Of a stretch of 64,000 bases of DNA, positions 53,067 through 60,815 are shown piece by piece (positions within the stretch are counted from its first letter, which is position 1; each line of letters starts with the position of its first letter). Source of the DNA: Clostridia bacterium. GTDB taxonomy: Bacteria; Bacillota; DTU025. The stretch is from contig JAYFQW010000042.1 in assembly GCA_034926675.1 (NCBI GenBank), forward strand, positions 62,001 through 126,000, written 5' to 3'. Position numbers and translations under genes: made by a program. A model generated the notes under the pieces. The model did not search any database, was not told the origin of the DNA, and saw nothing but the letters and a program-made list of their open reading frames with translations.

Positions 53067-53807
53067 GAGTATGGCCTCTAGTTCGGACAGCCTGCGGATC
53101 TCGTAGTCCGGGCTGATCTCCGAATCGCACGGAATGCCCTTCGGATTGAACCAGCAAGCAGTGATGCCGAAGTCGATGCCCCCGCGGATATCGGAGTTCA
53201 GCGAGTCGCCAACCATCATGACGGTCGCCTTGTCGCTGTGCCCCATGGCTTTGAGGGCGTATTCGAATATGCCCCGGTGCGGCTTGTTGAACCCTGTGTC
53301 CTCGGAAATGATGACCCGCTCAATGTAGGGTTTCAGTGAGGATGCCTCGAACCTAGGCATCTGGACCTCCCGTATTCCATTGGTGAGAATCGCCAACCGG
53401 CATCTCGCCGCGAGCAGCCGACAGATGTCCAGGGCCCCATCCATCAGATGTGATCCTTTGCTGAGAAGGGTAAGGTAGGTCCGGCTCAGCTCCTCCAAAT
53501 CCATCGCACCGGCATCGCCTTCACCCGGTCCCAACGATTCGCCGCTAGAGCAGGGCGGCCCAGACAGAAGTCTCCTGAACCTTTCAACTCTCAGCTCAGC
53601 CGATGTTGTCTTGCCCTCCTCTAGCTCTCTCCAGAGGAGGTCGTTGATCTCCCTGTATCTGGCCAGCCAGGATTCGCTGTAATCCAACCCGAAGCGGCGC
53701 AGCGCGCTTTCTATAGCGCCCGCCTCCGCCCTTTCGTAATCGAACAGAGTACCATCTGCGTCGAATAGTATCAGCTCGTACTTAGCCAAGTGCGATCCCC
53801 CGTCCAC
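53013..53807 (-). CDS. HAD-superfamily hydrolase, YjjG-like (probable nucleotidase)
   Basis: A 264-residue HAD phosphatase. Motif I is ILFDADGTLFDYE, motif II ILTNG, motif III Lys in FNKPHRGIFEY and motif IV VMMVGDSLNSDIRGG. The helical cap between motifs I and II fits the YjjG/pyrimidine 5'-nucleotidase group. An insertion of about 20 residues (SGPPCSSGESLGPGEGDAG) is low in complexity. The last residues (GPFRPNRPVGIGE) come from the overlap with the convergent OYE gene. The start is uncertain; a TTG a few codons downstream also fits. Confidence 0.88.
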   Translation of the reverse strand: MDGGSHLAKYELILFDADGTLFDYERAEAGAIESALRRFGLDYSESWLARYREINDLLWRELEEGKTTSAELRVERFRRLLSGPPCSSGESLGPGEGDAGAMDLEELSRTYLTLLSKGSHLMDGALDICRLLAARCRLAILTNGIREVQMPRFEASSLKPYIERVIISEDTGFNKPHRGIFEYALKAMGHSDKATVMMVGDSLNSDIRGGIDFGITACWFNPKGIPCDSEISPDYEIRRLSELEAILSNSQGPFRPNRPVGIGE

Positions 53808-53897
53808 ATCACTCGCAGTCCGCGCCCCGGCGGCAGACTGTCGTGTCAGGCCTGATTCTCCGCGAGCAACGATTATCCTCCCTGGAGGTGCTCACAC

Positions 53898-54590
53898 ATG
53901 GGATCATCCTTCCCCAACGAGACCATGAGGCTCCTATGCGAGAGAGCCAGTCAACCTGGCATTCTGCATCGACTGGCATCGACTGGAGCGATGGGCTGCG
54001 CTGGAAGCGGCGCCGTTCTCAGCGAACAACTCATTCCGGCATTTCTAGATTTCCTTTCAGGACACAATAGTCGCGGCCCAGTCCGTGTGTACTGCAGCAG
54101 ATGCAATGGGATTGGGATCAGTGTACATCGGCGCCGTTCTTGAGTGTCTACGGGAACTGAGAGAGCTACTGAAGCTTCCTCGGGGAGTCTTCCCCGTAGT
54201 CCTCGTGGCCGTCGGCTACCCGAAGGGGCGGTCCACTCCCAGGGAGAAACTGGATCAGGGCATGATCGTGCACGACGAGGCGTATCAGGACCCAAGCGAC
54301 GCCCGACTCATCCACTCGTTCGATGATAAGTACGGCGGACGCACCTTCGATGCCACCGGGGAACGCATCGAGAAGCTCGCGCGCGCGCGTGCCGCCAAGT
54401 GTACGGCGAGGAATATGCCGAGGCCTGCTTGGTCCTGGTGGAAGAGACAGGCCACATCAACATGGCTCAACGTTGCTTCGGTCTGCACTGCGCCGCCAAT
54501 GAGATGTGCAGCCGAAATGCCGAGTTCGTGCAGATCACCGAAGACGCAGGATTCCAGTGGTTCCGCGAGTGTGAGGTAGATCGGGAGATA
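53898..54590 (+). pseudogene. Degraded nitroreductase-family gene
   Basis: Fragments of one nitroreductase protein lie in different frames. MGSSFPNETMRLLCERAS (53898 onward) is the N-terminus. The FMN-binding middle QDTIVAAQSVCTAADAMGLG with SVYIGAVLECLRELRELLKL is in a second frame (54061 onward). The C-terminal part YGEEYAEACLVLVEETGHIN continues in a third frame from about 54400 and ends near ITEDAGFQWF. Missing sequence between the first and second parts and a frameshift near 54390 make the gene non-functional. Confidence 0.8.
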
Positions 54591-54670
54591 GATAGGGGCA
54601 ATCCTGAGCATGCTGTGATGCCATGGCTGGCAGCAGGATGCTTGCTGGCTACTCGCGAACCACGCGCGGG

Positions 54671-54741
54671 CCACTCGCGGGCCACTCGCGGGCTACTCGC
54701 GGGCTACTCGGGGGCTACTCGCGGGCTACTCGGGGGCTACT
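54671..54741. repeat. 11-bp tandem repeat
   Basis: Six or more consecutive units alternate between CCACTCGCGGG, CTACTCGCGGG and CTACTCGGGGG, starting at 54671 and breaking down in CTACTCTTCGC. Confidence 0.9.
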
Positions 54742-54788
54742 CTTCGCGAGGTCGGGACGTCCTTCAGATTGCCGGTTCTGTGCGTGTT

Positions 54789-54835
54789 GTACGAAATCCG
54801 TACGGATCTCCGCGGAAGCTGTACGGATTCCGTAC
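54789..54835. repeat. Palindrome pair 1 (GTACG-N5-CGTAC)
   Basis: GTACGAAATCCGTAC at 54789-54803 and GTACGGATTCCGTAC at 54821-54835, starts 32 bases apart. Arms are perfectly complementary (GTACG/CGTAC). Possible protein-binding sites. Confidence 0.8.
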
Positions 54836-54987
54836 GCCTCCAGGCCCAATCCACCGCCAATCCAGTCCGAGAGAGCGTCTTTCCCCCATATTGTGCCTAT
54901 TTGCGCCCTGATTCATGGCGCTAGGCACTGTTTTTGGCTGCTGAACTCCGTTTCCGAAGGTCGCACGCCCATTCCGCCTTCAGCGCA

Positions 54988-55035
54988 GTACGAAATCCGT
55001 ACAGGCCATCGGCGCTTCCAGTACGAAATCCGTAC
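54988..55035. repeat. Palindrome pair 2 (GTACG-N5-CGTAC)
   Basis: GTACGAAATCCGTAC at 54988-55002 and again at 55021-55035, starts 33 bases apart. Identical 15-mers, about 200 bases upstream of the MFS start at 55231. Confidence 0.8.
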
Positions 55036-55230
55036 TGCTCACTCCACGTGGGGCGCCGAGCCATGCAGATTCGTGCTGAGAGCACACGATATTGAACCCA
55101 GGGGCGAAGAATTCATCAAGGCCAGGGACCATGGATAGCGGTCGCAGGACTCGCCGGGCAGGGAATACGCTTCCGGGAACGAATCCTCCTGTAGCGCTGC
55201 ATTACGGCGCGGAACACGGAGGCTCTTCTA

Positions 55231-56487
55231 TTGAGGTCCAATCGCACACGGCTGTTCACTCCTGAGTTGTCCCTCTTTCTGGCTACTATGATCCTTGCAA
55301 ACATAGCATCGCGCATGCAGGGCCCGCTCCTCTCCGTCTACCTCCAAACACTCGGCGCTGGCGTCGGGCAGATCGGGTTGTTCTTCACGCTGGCATCCAT
55401 AGCCCCCCTAGCATTTCAGATCCTAGGCGGCTGGATCTCCGATTCCATCGGCAGGCTTGAGGCAGTGGCGGTCGGAAGCCTCGCTGGAATGGCCTCCTAC
55501 GTCATATACATCGCCTCGCCGTCATGGCAGTGGCTGCTCCTGGCAGCCGCCGCCAACTCCATGGCCAGCTCATTCGTTTCGCCGAGCTTTCGGGCGTTCA
55601 TTGCGGAGAGGGCTCCTGAAGGCGCGCTGGGGCGCGTCTACGGCCTCGCAGACGGCCTATTCATGATCGTAGGCGTGGTAGGCCCGCCTCTGGGAGGGTT
55701 CATATCCCAGAGGTACGGGTTCAAGGCCATGTATGCAGTGGCAGGTGCTCTCTACACTACGGCGAGCGTGGTCAGAATCCGGATGGCCAGGAACGCTCGG
55801 CGGGATTCTGGAAGCCCGCTGGAACGCCCCACTCTCTCTGGGTTCAAGGTCAGTATCTCCGCCATGGCTTCACTGCTGCTAGCTGGCGGAGTCGTAACAT
55901 GGATAATGATCTCCGACGGCGTTCTGGATGTTGCCTTCGGATTGGCTGGTGATCTGAAGCCCATTTACCTGAAGAACACGATAGGGCTCTCGAATATGCA
56001 GATAGGCTGGCTTTCGTCGGTTGCCTCCACGGCCACAATGGCGCTCATAGCTCTGGGAGGGTGGGTATCAGACAGGGCTGGCGAACGAGTTGGAATCGTA
56101 ATCGGGTCGTTGATAGAGGCCGCCTCCATGTGCGTGTTTCTGGTGGGAAAGTCATTCACGCATTTCGCTCTCGCGTGGCTGCTCATGGGGGTGTCAAATG
56201 CGCTTGTAGGGCCTGCGCACAGCGCCCTTATATCCAAGGCAGTGCCCAAGAAGCTCAGAGGGACAGCGCACGGGCTGTTCTCAACGAGCCTGGGCCTGGT
56301 CTCGTTGCCGGCGCCATACATCGGCGCACTCCTGTGGACCAAGTACGGCCCGGCGGCGCCGTTCACCCTGCCCATCGTCGCAGTCCTGGCCGTCGTCCCA
56401 TTCGCCTGGATCAAGCTCGCGGGGCCGTTCGTGACGCAGGACAATGGCGACGCCGCTACCGTTTCGTCATCGTCATCAGAGCAGTAG
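55231..56487 (+). CDS. MFS transporter
   Basis: A 418-residue major facilitator with 12 expected membrane segments. The loop 2-3 motif reads GWISDSIGRLEAVAVGS and the matching loop in the second half GWVSDRAGERVGIVIG. The TTG at 55231 follows GGAGG by 8 bases. The conserved phrase PKKLRGTAHGLFSTSLGLVSLPAPYIGALLW lies near the C-terminus. The substrate is unknown. Two palindrome pairs upstream may regulate it. The 3' end overlaps the convergent EcfT gene by 32 bases. Confidence 0.9.
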   Translation: MRSNRTRLFTPELSLFLATMILANIASRMQGPLLSVYLQTLGAGVGQIGLFFTLASIAPLAFQILGGWISDSIGRLEAVAVGSLAGMASYVIYIASPSWQWLLLAAAANSMASSFVSPSFRAFIAERAPEGALGRVYGLADGLFMIVGVVGPPLGGFISQRYGFKAMYAVAGALYTTASVVRIRMARNARRDSGSPLERPTLSGFKVSISAMASLLLAGGVVTWIMISDGVLDVAFGLAGDLKPIYLKNTIGLSNMQIGWLSSVASTATMALIALGGWVSDRAGERVGIVIGSLIEAASMCVFLVGKSFTHFALAWLLMGVSNALVGPAHSALISKAVPKKLRGTAHGLFSTSLGLVSLPAPYIGALLWTKYGPAAPFTLPIVAVLAVVPFAWIKLAGPFVTQDNGDAATVSSSSSEQ

Positions 56488-57175
56488 CCGTCGTAGCCAG
56501 CGATACTGCAATGAGCACGGCGTCGCTCCATCGGAACGGCACACGCCTGACGAAGGTCCTTGAAGGATACAGCCCGAAGCAGCGGCCCTCCATGGAGATG
56601 GCAAGGCCGTCGACCTTGCTCAGAGCAGTGACTATCACCGGCATGATCGTAAAACGTGCCATGTTGCAGATCCCGCGGGGAGTCGGTCGGTCTACGGCTA
56701 TCCCCCGCGCCATTTGGGCCTGGGTCACGGTGTTGGCCTGCAGCCGGAAGTATGGAACGAACCGCATGGCGGTGAGAAGGGTGAATCCGTACCTGTATGG
56801 CAGGCCTGCCTGCATCAACGCGTACGCGAAATCCTCAGCCGTGGTAGTGCTGACGAACAGGTGGCTTGAGAAGATGATGTTCAGAAACCGCAGGGCCATC
56901 ACTCCCCCACTGGCCGCACGTTCGGCCCACGACAAGCCTCTGCCGAAGAGCATCTGGCTCGCGAATACGGCGATTCCGAAGATCAGTATCCCACGGAGTC
57001 GGCGCCACAGAGAACCCAGACCCGCTCCCGCCGCGACATGCCCCGCCAGCACAAACCCGAATATGGACGCTGCCTGCACAGGATTCCTGGCCTGAAGAGC
57101 AATGGTGCATATACATATCAGCCCAACAAACTTGGCGACGGGATTAACCCTGCCAAGACAGGGGGACATAGTCAT
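56456..57175 (-). CDS. ECF transporter T component (EcfT)
   Basis: The transmembrane coupling subunit of an energy-coupling-factor transporter, 239 residues. The two coupling-helix signatures are recognisable: AQMARGIAVDRPTPRG and SMEGRCFGLYPSRT, both of the Ala-Arg-Gly type that dock on the ATPases. Five to six hydrophobic segments are present. It overlaps the end of the fused ATPase gene by 32 bases, so it is translationally coupled. It is the last gene of the operon that starts at 62132. Confidence 0.88.
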   Translation of the reverse strand: MTMSPCLGRVNPVAKFVGLICICTIALQARNPVQAASIFGFVLAGHVAAGAGLGSLWRRLRGILIFGIAVFASQMLFGRGLSWAERAASGGVMALRFLNIIFSSHLFVSTTTAEDFAYALMQAGLPYRYGFTLLTAMRFVPYFRLQANTVTQAQMARGIAVDRPTPRGICNMARFTIMPVIVTALSKVDGLAISMEGRCFGLYPSRTFVRRVPFRWSDAVLIAVSLATTATALMTMTKR

Positions 57176-58655
57176 CCTCGCCCCTCCTTTGCAGCTCCTT
57201 CAGGGCATCGCGAACCGGAGCGTCAACACTCGCTCGCCCGCGCTCCATGAACACCAGGCGGTGGCAGCACGCGGCCATAGCGTCTGGGTCGTGACCAACA
57301 AGGACAATGCCCTTTCCGGAAGCGGCCAGGTCAGCCAGGAGCCGTATCAGGTCGCACGCCCTAGCACTGTCTTGCCCCACAAACGGCTCATCCAGCAGAA
57401 GCAGGTCCGGATCGCTGATCATAGCAGCAGCCAAGTTTAGGCGACGTTTCTGCCCGAAGCTGAGCGTAAGCGGGTGCCGATCACGAAACCCCGCGAGGCC
57501 AAACCTGTCGAGCAGTGCTTCGGCGCTAGGGCGGCAGTCTGCCTCGGATATCCCCTGGCTCACGGGGGAGATGATCGTCTCGCGCCATACCCGGTCAGCG
57601 AACAGCTGGTGGTTCGGGTTCTGGAATACCATGCCGATGTGCTTCGCGCGGGCAGACACGGGCATGGACGTGATGTCCTGACCATTGAGGCGTATTCTTC
57701 CGGCAGTCGGCTTCAACAGGCCCATCATAGTCAGGAGCAGCGTTGTCTTGCCGCTGCCGTTGTCTCCCATGATGCCGACGATCTCGCCTCTGCGCACCTG
57801 GAGGTCCACTTCGTGGAGAACGGCCGTGCTGCCGTACCGCTGCGAGATCCCGCTGACGCTGAGAAGCACTGCACCGCCCTCTCTCGGCGCCCCGTTCCTT
57901 CCCAGCGCGCCGCCCTCTCCCGGCCCGCCGTCCCTTCCCAGCGCGCCGCCCCCTCTCGGCGCACCGTCGTCCGTTCCCGGCGGTCCGTCGAACACCACAA
58001 CCCCGTCCTCCAGCCTGATCATGCGCTGCGAAACCCCGAGGAATCGGGATGGCTTGTGTTCCAGGATCATCATGGATAGCCCTGAGTCGCCTTGGAGTTT
58101 CCTCAGAAGCCTAAGGAGATTTCCAGTAGCTCGTGGATCGAGGTTGGCAGTGGGCTCGTCGAGGATGAGAAGCCTTGGCCGCATGGCAAGAACCGCGGCG
58201 ATTGCGATGCGCTGTTTCTCTCCGCCTGAGAGTTCAGCAAGGAGCCTTCCCCGGAGGTGGCCAGCGCCCGAGGCGTCCAGGGCCCAGGCGACCCTACCCT
58301 GCACCTCTTCCGGACTGCACCTGAGGTTCTCCGGTCCGAACGCAACTTCATCTTCCACTCGCGCGGTGCAGAACTGACCCTCCGGATCCTGCTGGACCAG
58401 CCCCACCCACTGCGCGACATCATACACACTGGCGCTGCACGGGTTCATGCCGCCAACGATCAGGTCGCCCTCCATGTCCGCGTAGACGGCGTGGGGGATG
58501 AACCCGGTGATGGCCAGGGCCAGGGTGGATTTGCCGCACCCACTAGGTCCTGTGACGACGGCGCTCTCTCCCCGCTGAATCTCGATGCTGATCCGGTTCA
58601 GCGCACGCGAAACGGCCCCGGGGTAAGATACACCAAAATGAGAAGCCTTTACCAT
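57144..58655 (-). CDS. Fused ECF transporter ATPase (EcfA1-EcfA2 type)
   Basis: A roughly 503-residue protein holding two ABC ATPase domains. The first has Walker A GPSGCGKST, signature LSGGEKQR and Walker B LLILDEPTANLD; the second has GDNGSGKTT, LSFGQKRR and LLLLDEPFVGQD. Between them (around residues 250-285) is a Gly-Arg-rich linker made of repeats such as GGALGRDGGPGE and GGALGRNGAPRE. The ATG at 58655 lies just after the stop of the S-component gene; the longer frame to 58745 overlaps that gene. It powers uptake by the S and T components on either side. Confidence 0.92.
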   Translation of the reverse strand: MVKASHFGVSYPGAVSRALNRISIEIQRGESAVVTGPSGCGKSTLALAITGFIPHAVYADMEGDLIVGGMNPCSASVYDVAQWVGLVQQDPEGQFCTARVEDEVAFGPENLRCSPEEVQGRVAWALDASGAGHLRGRLLAELSGGEKQRIAIAAVLAMRPRLLILDEPTANLDPRATGNLLRLLRKLQGDSGLSMMILEHKPSRFLGVSQRMIRLEDGVVVFDGPPGTDDGAPRGGGALGRDGGPGEGGALGRNGAPREGGAVLLSVSGISQRYGSTAVLHEVDLQVRRGEIVGIMGDNGSGKTTLLLTMMGLLKPTAGRIRLNGQDITSMPVSARAKHIGMVFQNPNHQLFADRVWRETIISPVSQGISEADCRPSAEALLDRFGLAGFRDRHPLTLSFGQKRRLNLAAAMISDPDLLLLDEPFVGQDSARACDLIRLLADLAASGKGIVLVGHDPDAMAACCHRLVFMERGRASVDAPVRDALKELQRRGEDDYVPLSWQG

Positions 58656-58656
58656 A

Positions 58657-59727
58657 CTACTCAATCGAAATCCTCGTGACCATTCGCACCCAGTATGCTC
58701 CCTCGTATCCTGGCGCCACGACGCTGAGAGTGTCGCCGTCGACACTGAGGATCACGTCCTCCTGTTCAAGAAGATCATCAAGCAGATACTCCGCCTCGTA
58801 CCCGTCAGACGCCATGATCCGGACCTTCGCGGCCGAGGGCAAGGGATGCGCACGCTCCACAATGGCCGCCAGCGGCACGCCTTCATAGTCAGCTGGCGGC
58901 CTGTAGGTCACCTGCCCCACCAGCTCCGCCCTCACGGTGGCCCAAACGTCCTCGAAATCCGGCGGTCGGAACTCGTACGGCTTCTCTACATTGCCTTCAA
59001 CAGCGCAAACAGGTCCATTCCAGAAAGGCCGGAACACGCAGGCGTAATAGTAGACCGCTCCGGACGCGAGGAGCAGAGCCATGGCGATGGCGATGACCAT
59101 TCGGGCCGGGTTCCGCTCACCGTTTCTGCTCCGGGCCTTCTCTCCTCCCGCCACCCTGAGAAGGTTGGCCCCGGCCACAACATCCAGCACACCTCTTGTG
59201 AAGAAGCCGCCGAATGCCGCCCCTGAAGCAGCGGCGAACAGGATCATGAGGCCCACGTACCCAAAGGACACACCTGAGAAGTACATCGTCTGGAACACCA
59301 CGACGTTGGACGCAGACGAGACCGCCCCTGCCAGGCACAGAGCCCCAAGAGACGGCCGCGGAAACGGAAGAAGAACCAGATCCACGAGGGCGCCCTCCAC
59401 AGCCGATACCAGCAGTATCGGCAGTCCGTGCGTACTCCCGCTGAACATCTCCACCAGGCCCTTGAGAACACCTGTGAGAGCGCCAGCGCCCGTCCGGCCC
59501 ACAATCGCTCGGGCCAGAACGAACCAGAACACATGCAGCCCAGCCATCCATTGCCCCGCGCCGAACGGAACCGCGAACGCCCTATTCATGAGGTTGCCAA
59601 GGTATCCCACGTAGGTGCTAAGAACACCTCCGGCGGCGCTCGCTACCGCGATGAGAACAAGATCACGGGTACTGAAGTAATACTCTCGGCTCGTACTCCG
59701 ATGCGGACTTGGCCGGGCGCAGTTCAC
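58657..59727 (-). CDS. ECF S component fused to an extracytoplasmic sulfite-oxidase-fold-like domain
   Basis: A roughly 356-residue membrane protein. The GTG at 59727 follows GGAAGGAG by 7 bases; a TTG at 59760 has no RBS. Residues of about 15-190 form a YkoE-like S component (FSTRDLVLIAVASAAGGVLSTYVGYLG, AGALTGVLKGLVEMFSGSTHG). After another membrane helix (VIAIAMALLLASGAVYYYA), the last 120 residues form a domain (YEGVPLAAIVERAH, KVRIMASDGYEAEYLL) of the same kind as in the two upstream genes. The domain would face outward and may present ligand to the S component. Ligand unknown. Confidence 0.7.
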   Translation of the reverse strand: MNCARPSPHRSTSREYYFSTRDLVLIAVASAAGGVLSTYVGYLGNLMNRAFAVPFGAGQWMAGLHVFWFVLARAIVGRTGAGALTGVLKGLVEMFSGSTHGLPILLVSAVEGALVDLVLLPFPRPSLGALCLAGAVSSASNVVVFQTMYFSGVSFGYVGLMILFAAASGAAFGGFFTRGVLDVVAGANLLRVAGGEKARSRNGERNPARMVIAIAMALLLASGAVYYYACVFRPFWNGPVCAVEGNVEKPYEFRPPDFEDVWATVRAELVGQVTYRPPADYEGVPLAAIVERAHPLPSAAKVRIMASDGYEAEYLLDDLLEQEDVILSVDGDTLSVVAPGYEGAYWVRMVTRISIE

Positions 59728-59786
59728 TTGCGGACTCCTTCCCGCCAGGGCGGACGCCAAGCTGGCGCCCGCCCAGCATCAACCTG

Positions 59787-60788
59787 CTATTGCAGCTCGA
59801 TCAGCTGTATCGACACGATCTGCTTCACCATGTACTTCTTGGATGGGAGGGCACTGCCTGCAAGGACCAGCGGCGCCTCCTTCTCGGTAAGCGGAGCGCC
59901 ATTCTTGCAGATAGCGAGGAAGACGTCGTTGTTCCGCGCGATCAACTTCGAGTCGAGCTCCGCGCTGAACCCGTCCTTGGACACGATCCTAACCTTGTAG
60001 CCCTTTGCCGCGAGCTCGTCGTTGAACGCGTAGTGGCCGTCTGGGGAATCGCCGCCGTCCATCATTGAGATCATGACCCAAAGGGGCATTCCCTCGTACA
60101 CGATCTTGTTGCCTTCCTTGTCCGTAGTCTCCCATGAAACGCCAGGATGCGGTGTGTTGGGGCACATGACACTCGACTCGAACGTCGCCCGGTCGAAGGC
60201 AGTCTTCTCTATTCCGTCGAGTCTGACTTCCCAGTCGTCGACACCAGGAACCACCTCGATCTTCGCAACCCCCTTCGTCCAGAAGTGCCCGTCGGTTATC
60301 GCAACCTGCTTCGCGTCCTCACCCACAAATCCAAGTCGCGGCAGCTTGTCCTTGCCATCGCGATCTGATTCATATGCGAGAAGCATGACCACACCGCCAA
60401 CTCGAAGCGCCTTGCCAGAGTTGTCGTAAGTCAGAAGTCCCCCGTCAACCTGCGCGTGGCTGTAGGTAAGGGCATACCCATCTCTGGCCGTAACCTTTAT
60501 GGCCTGCCCAGGATCTATGCCGCCCACAAGCGCAAGGAGATCAGTCACCAGAACGCCTTTGTATGCTGCTGGGCCTTCGATCTTGCCGGTGGTCCGCAAG
60601 AAGCAAACCTGCGCGGTGATGGCATTCATCTTCTCCAGATCAGCCTGGGTGAGTGTGACAGTCTTCTCACCCGAGATGACCTGCACAGGTGAGACGTTGG
60701 CAGCCGAGAGCGCTGCTGGTTGAATGGACACCGCGATGGCAACGGTCAGGGCCACGATGAGCAGCAGTGACAGACGGTTTTTGCGCAT
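59787..60788 (-). CDS. Secreted protein with two sulfite-oxidase/molybdopterin-fold-like domains
   Basis: A roughly 333-residue exported protein. The ATG at 60788 follows GGGAGGT by 6 bases and begins a signal peptide (LLLIVALTVAIAVSIQPAALSA). Two similar domains follow: YKGVLVTDLLALVGGIDPGQ with AIKVTARDGYAL, and YEGMPLWVMISMMDGGDSPD with KVRIVSKDGFSA. The Y-x-G-V...DG-Y pattern recalls the molybdopterin-binding (SUOX) fold, but I see no conserved cofactor Cys, so it may have become a ligand-binding domain. It lies between the phosphoesterase and S-component genes with short gaps. Confidence 0.65.
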   Translation of the reverse strand: MRKNRLSLLLIVALTVAIAVSIQPAALSAANVSPVQVISGEKTVTLTQADLEKMNAITAQVCFLRTTGKIEGPAAYKGVLVTDLLALVGGIDPGQAIKVTARDGYALTYSHAQVDGGLLTYDNSGKALRVGGVVMLLAYESDRDGKDKLPRLGFVGEDAKQVAITDGHFWTKGVAKIEVVPGVDDWEVRLDGIEKTAFDRATFESSVMCPNTPHPGVSWETTDKEGNKIVYEGMPLWVMISMMDGGDSPDGHYAFNDELAAKGYKVRIVSKDGFSAELDSKLIARNNDVFLAICKNGAPLTEKEAPLVLAGSALPSKKYMVKQIVSIQLIELQ

Positions 60789-60815
60789 TTGCATACCTCC
60801 CTGAATTCTACAGTG

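Larger units (their letters stand above)
54600..55230. other. Gene-free region with tandem repeats and palindrome pairs
   Basis: No gene is supported. It contains an 11-bp tandem repeat (54671-54741) and four copies of a GTACG-N5-CGTAC dyad arranged as two pairs (see separate entries). The final 60 bases before the MFS gene hold its RBS. Confidence 0.6.
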
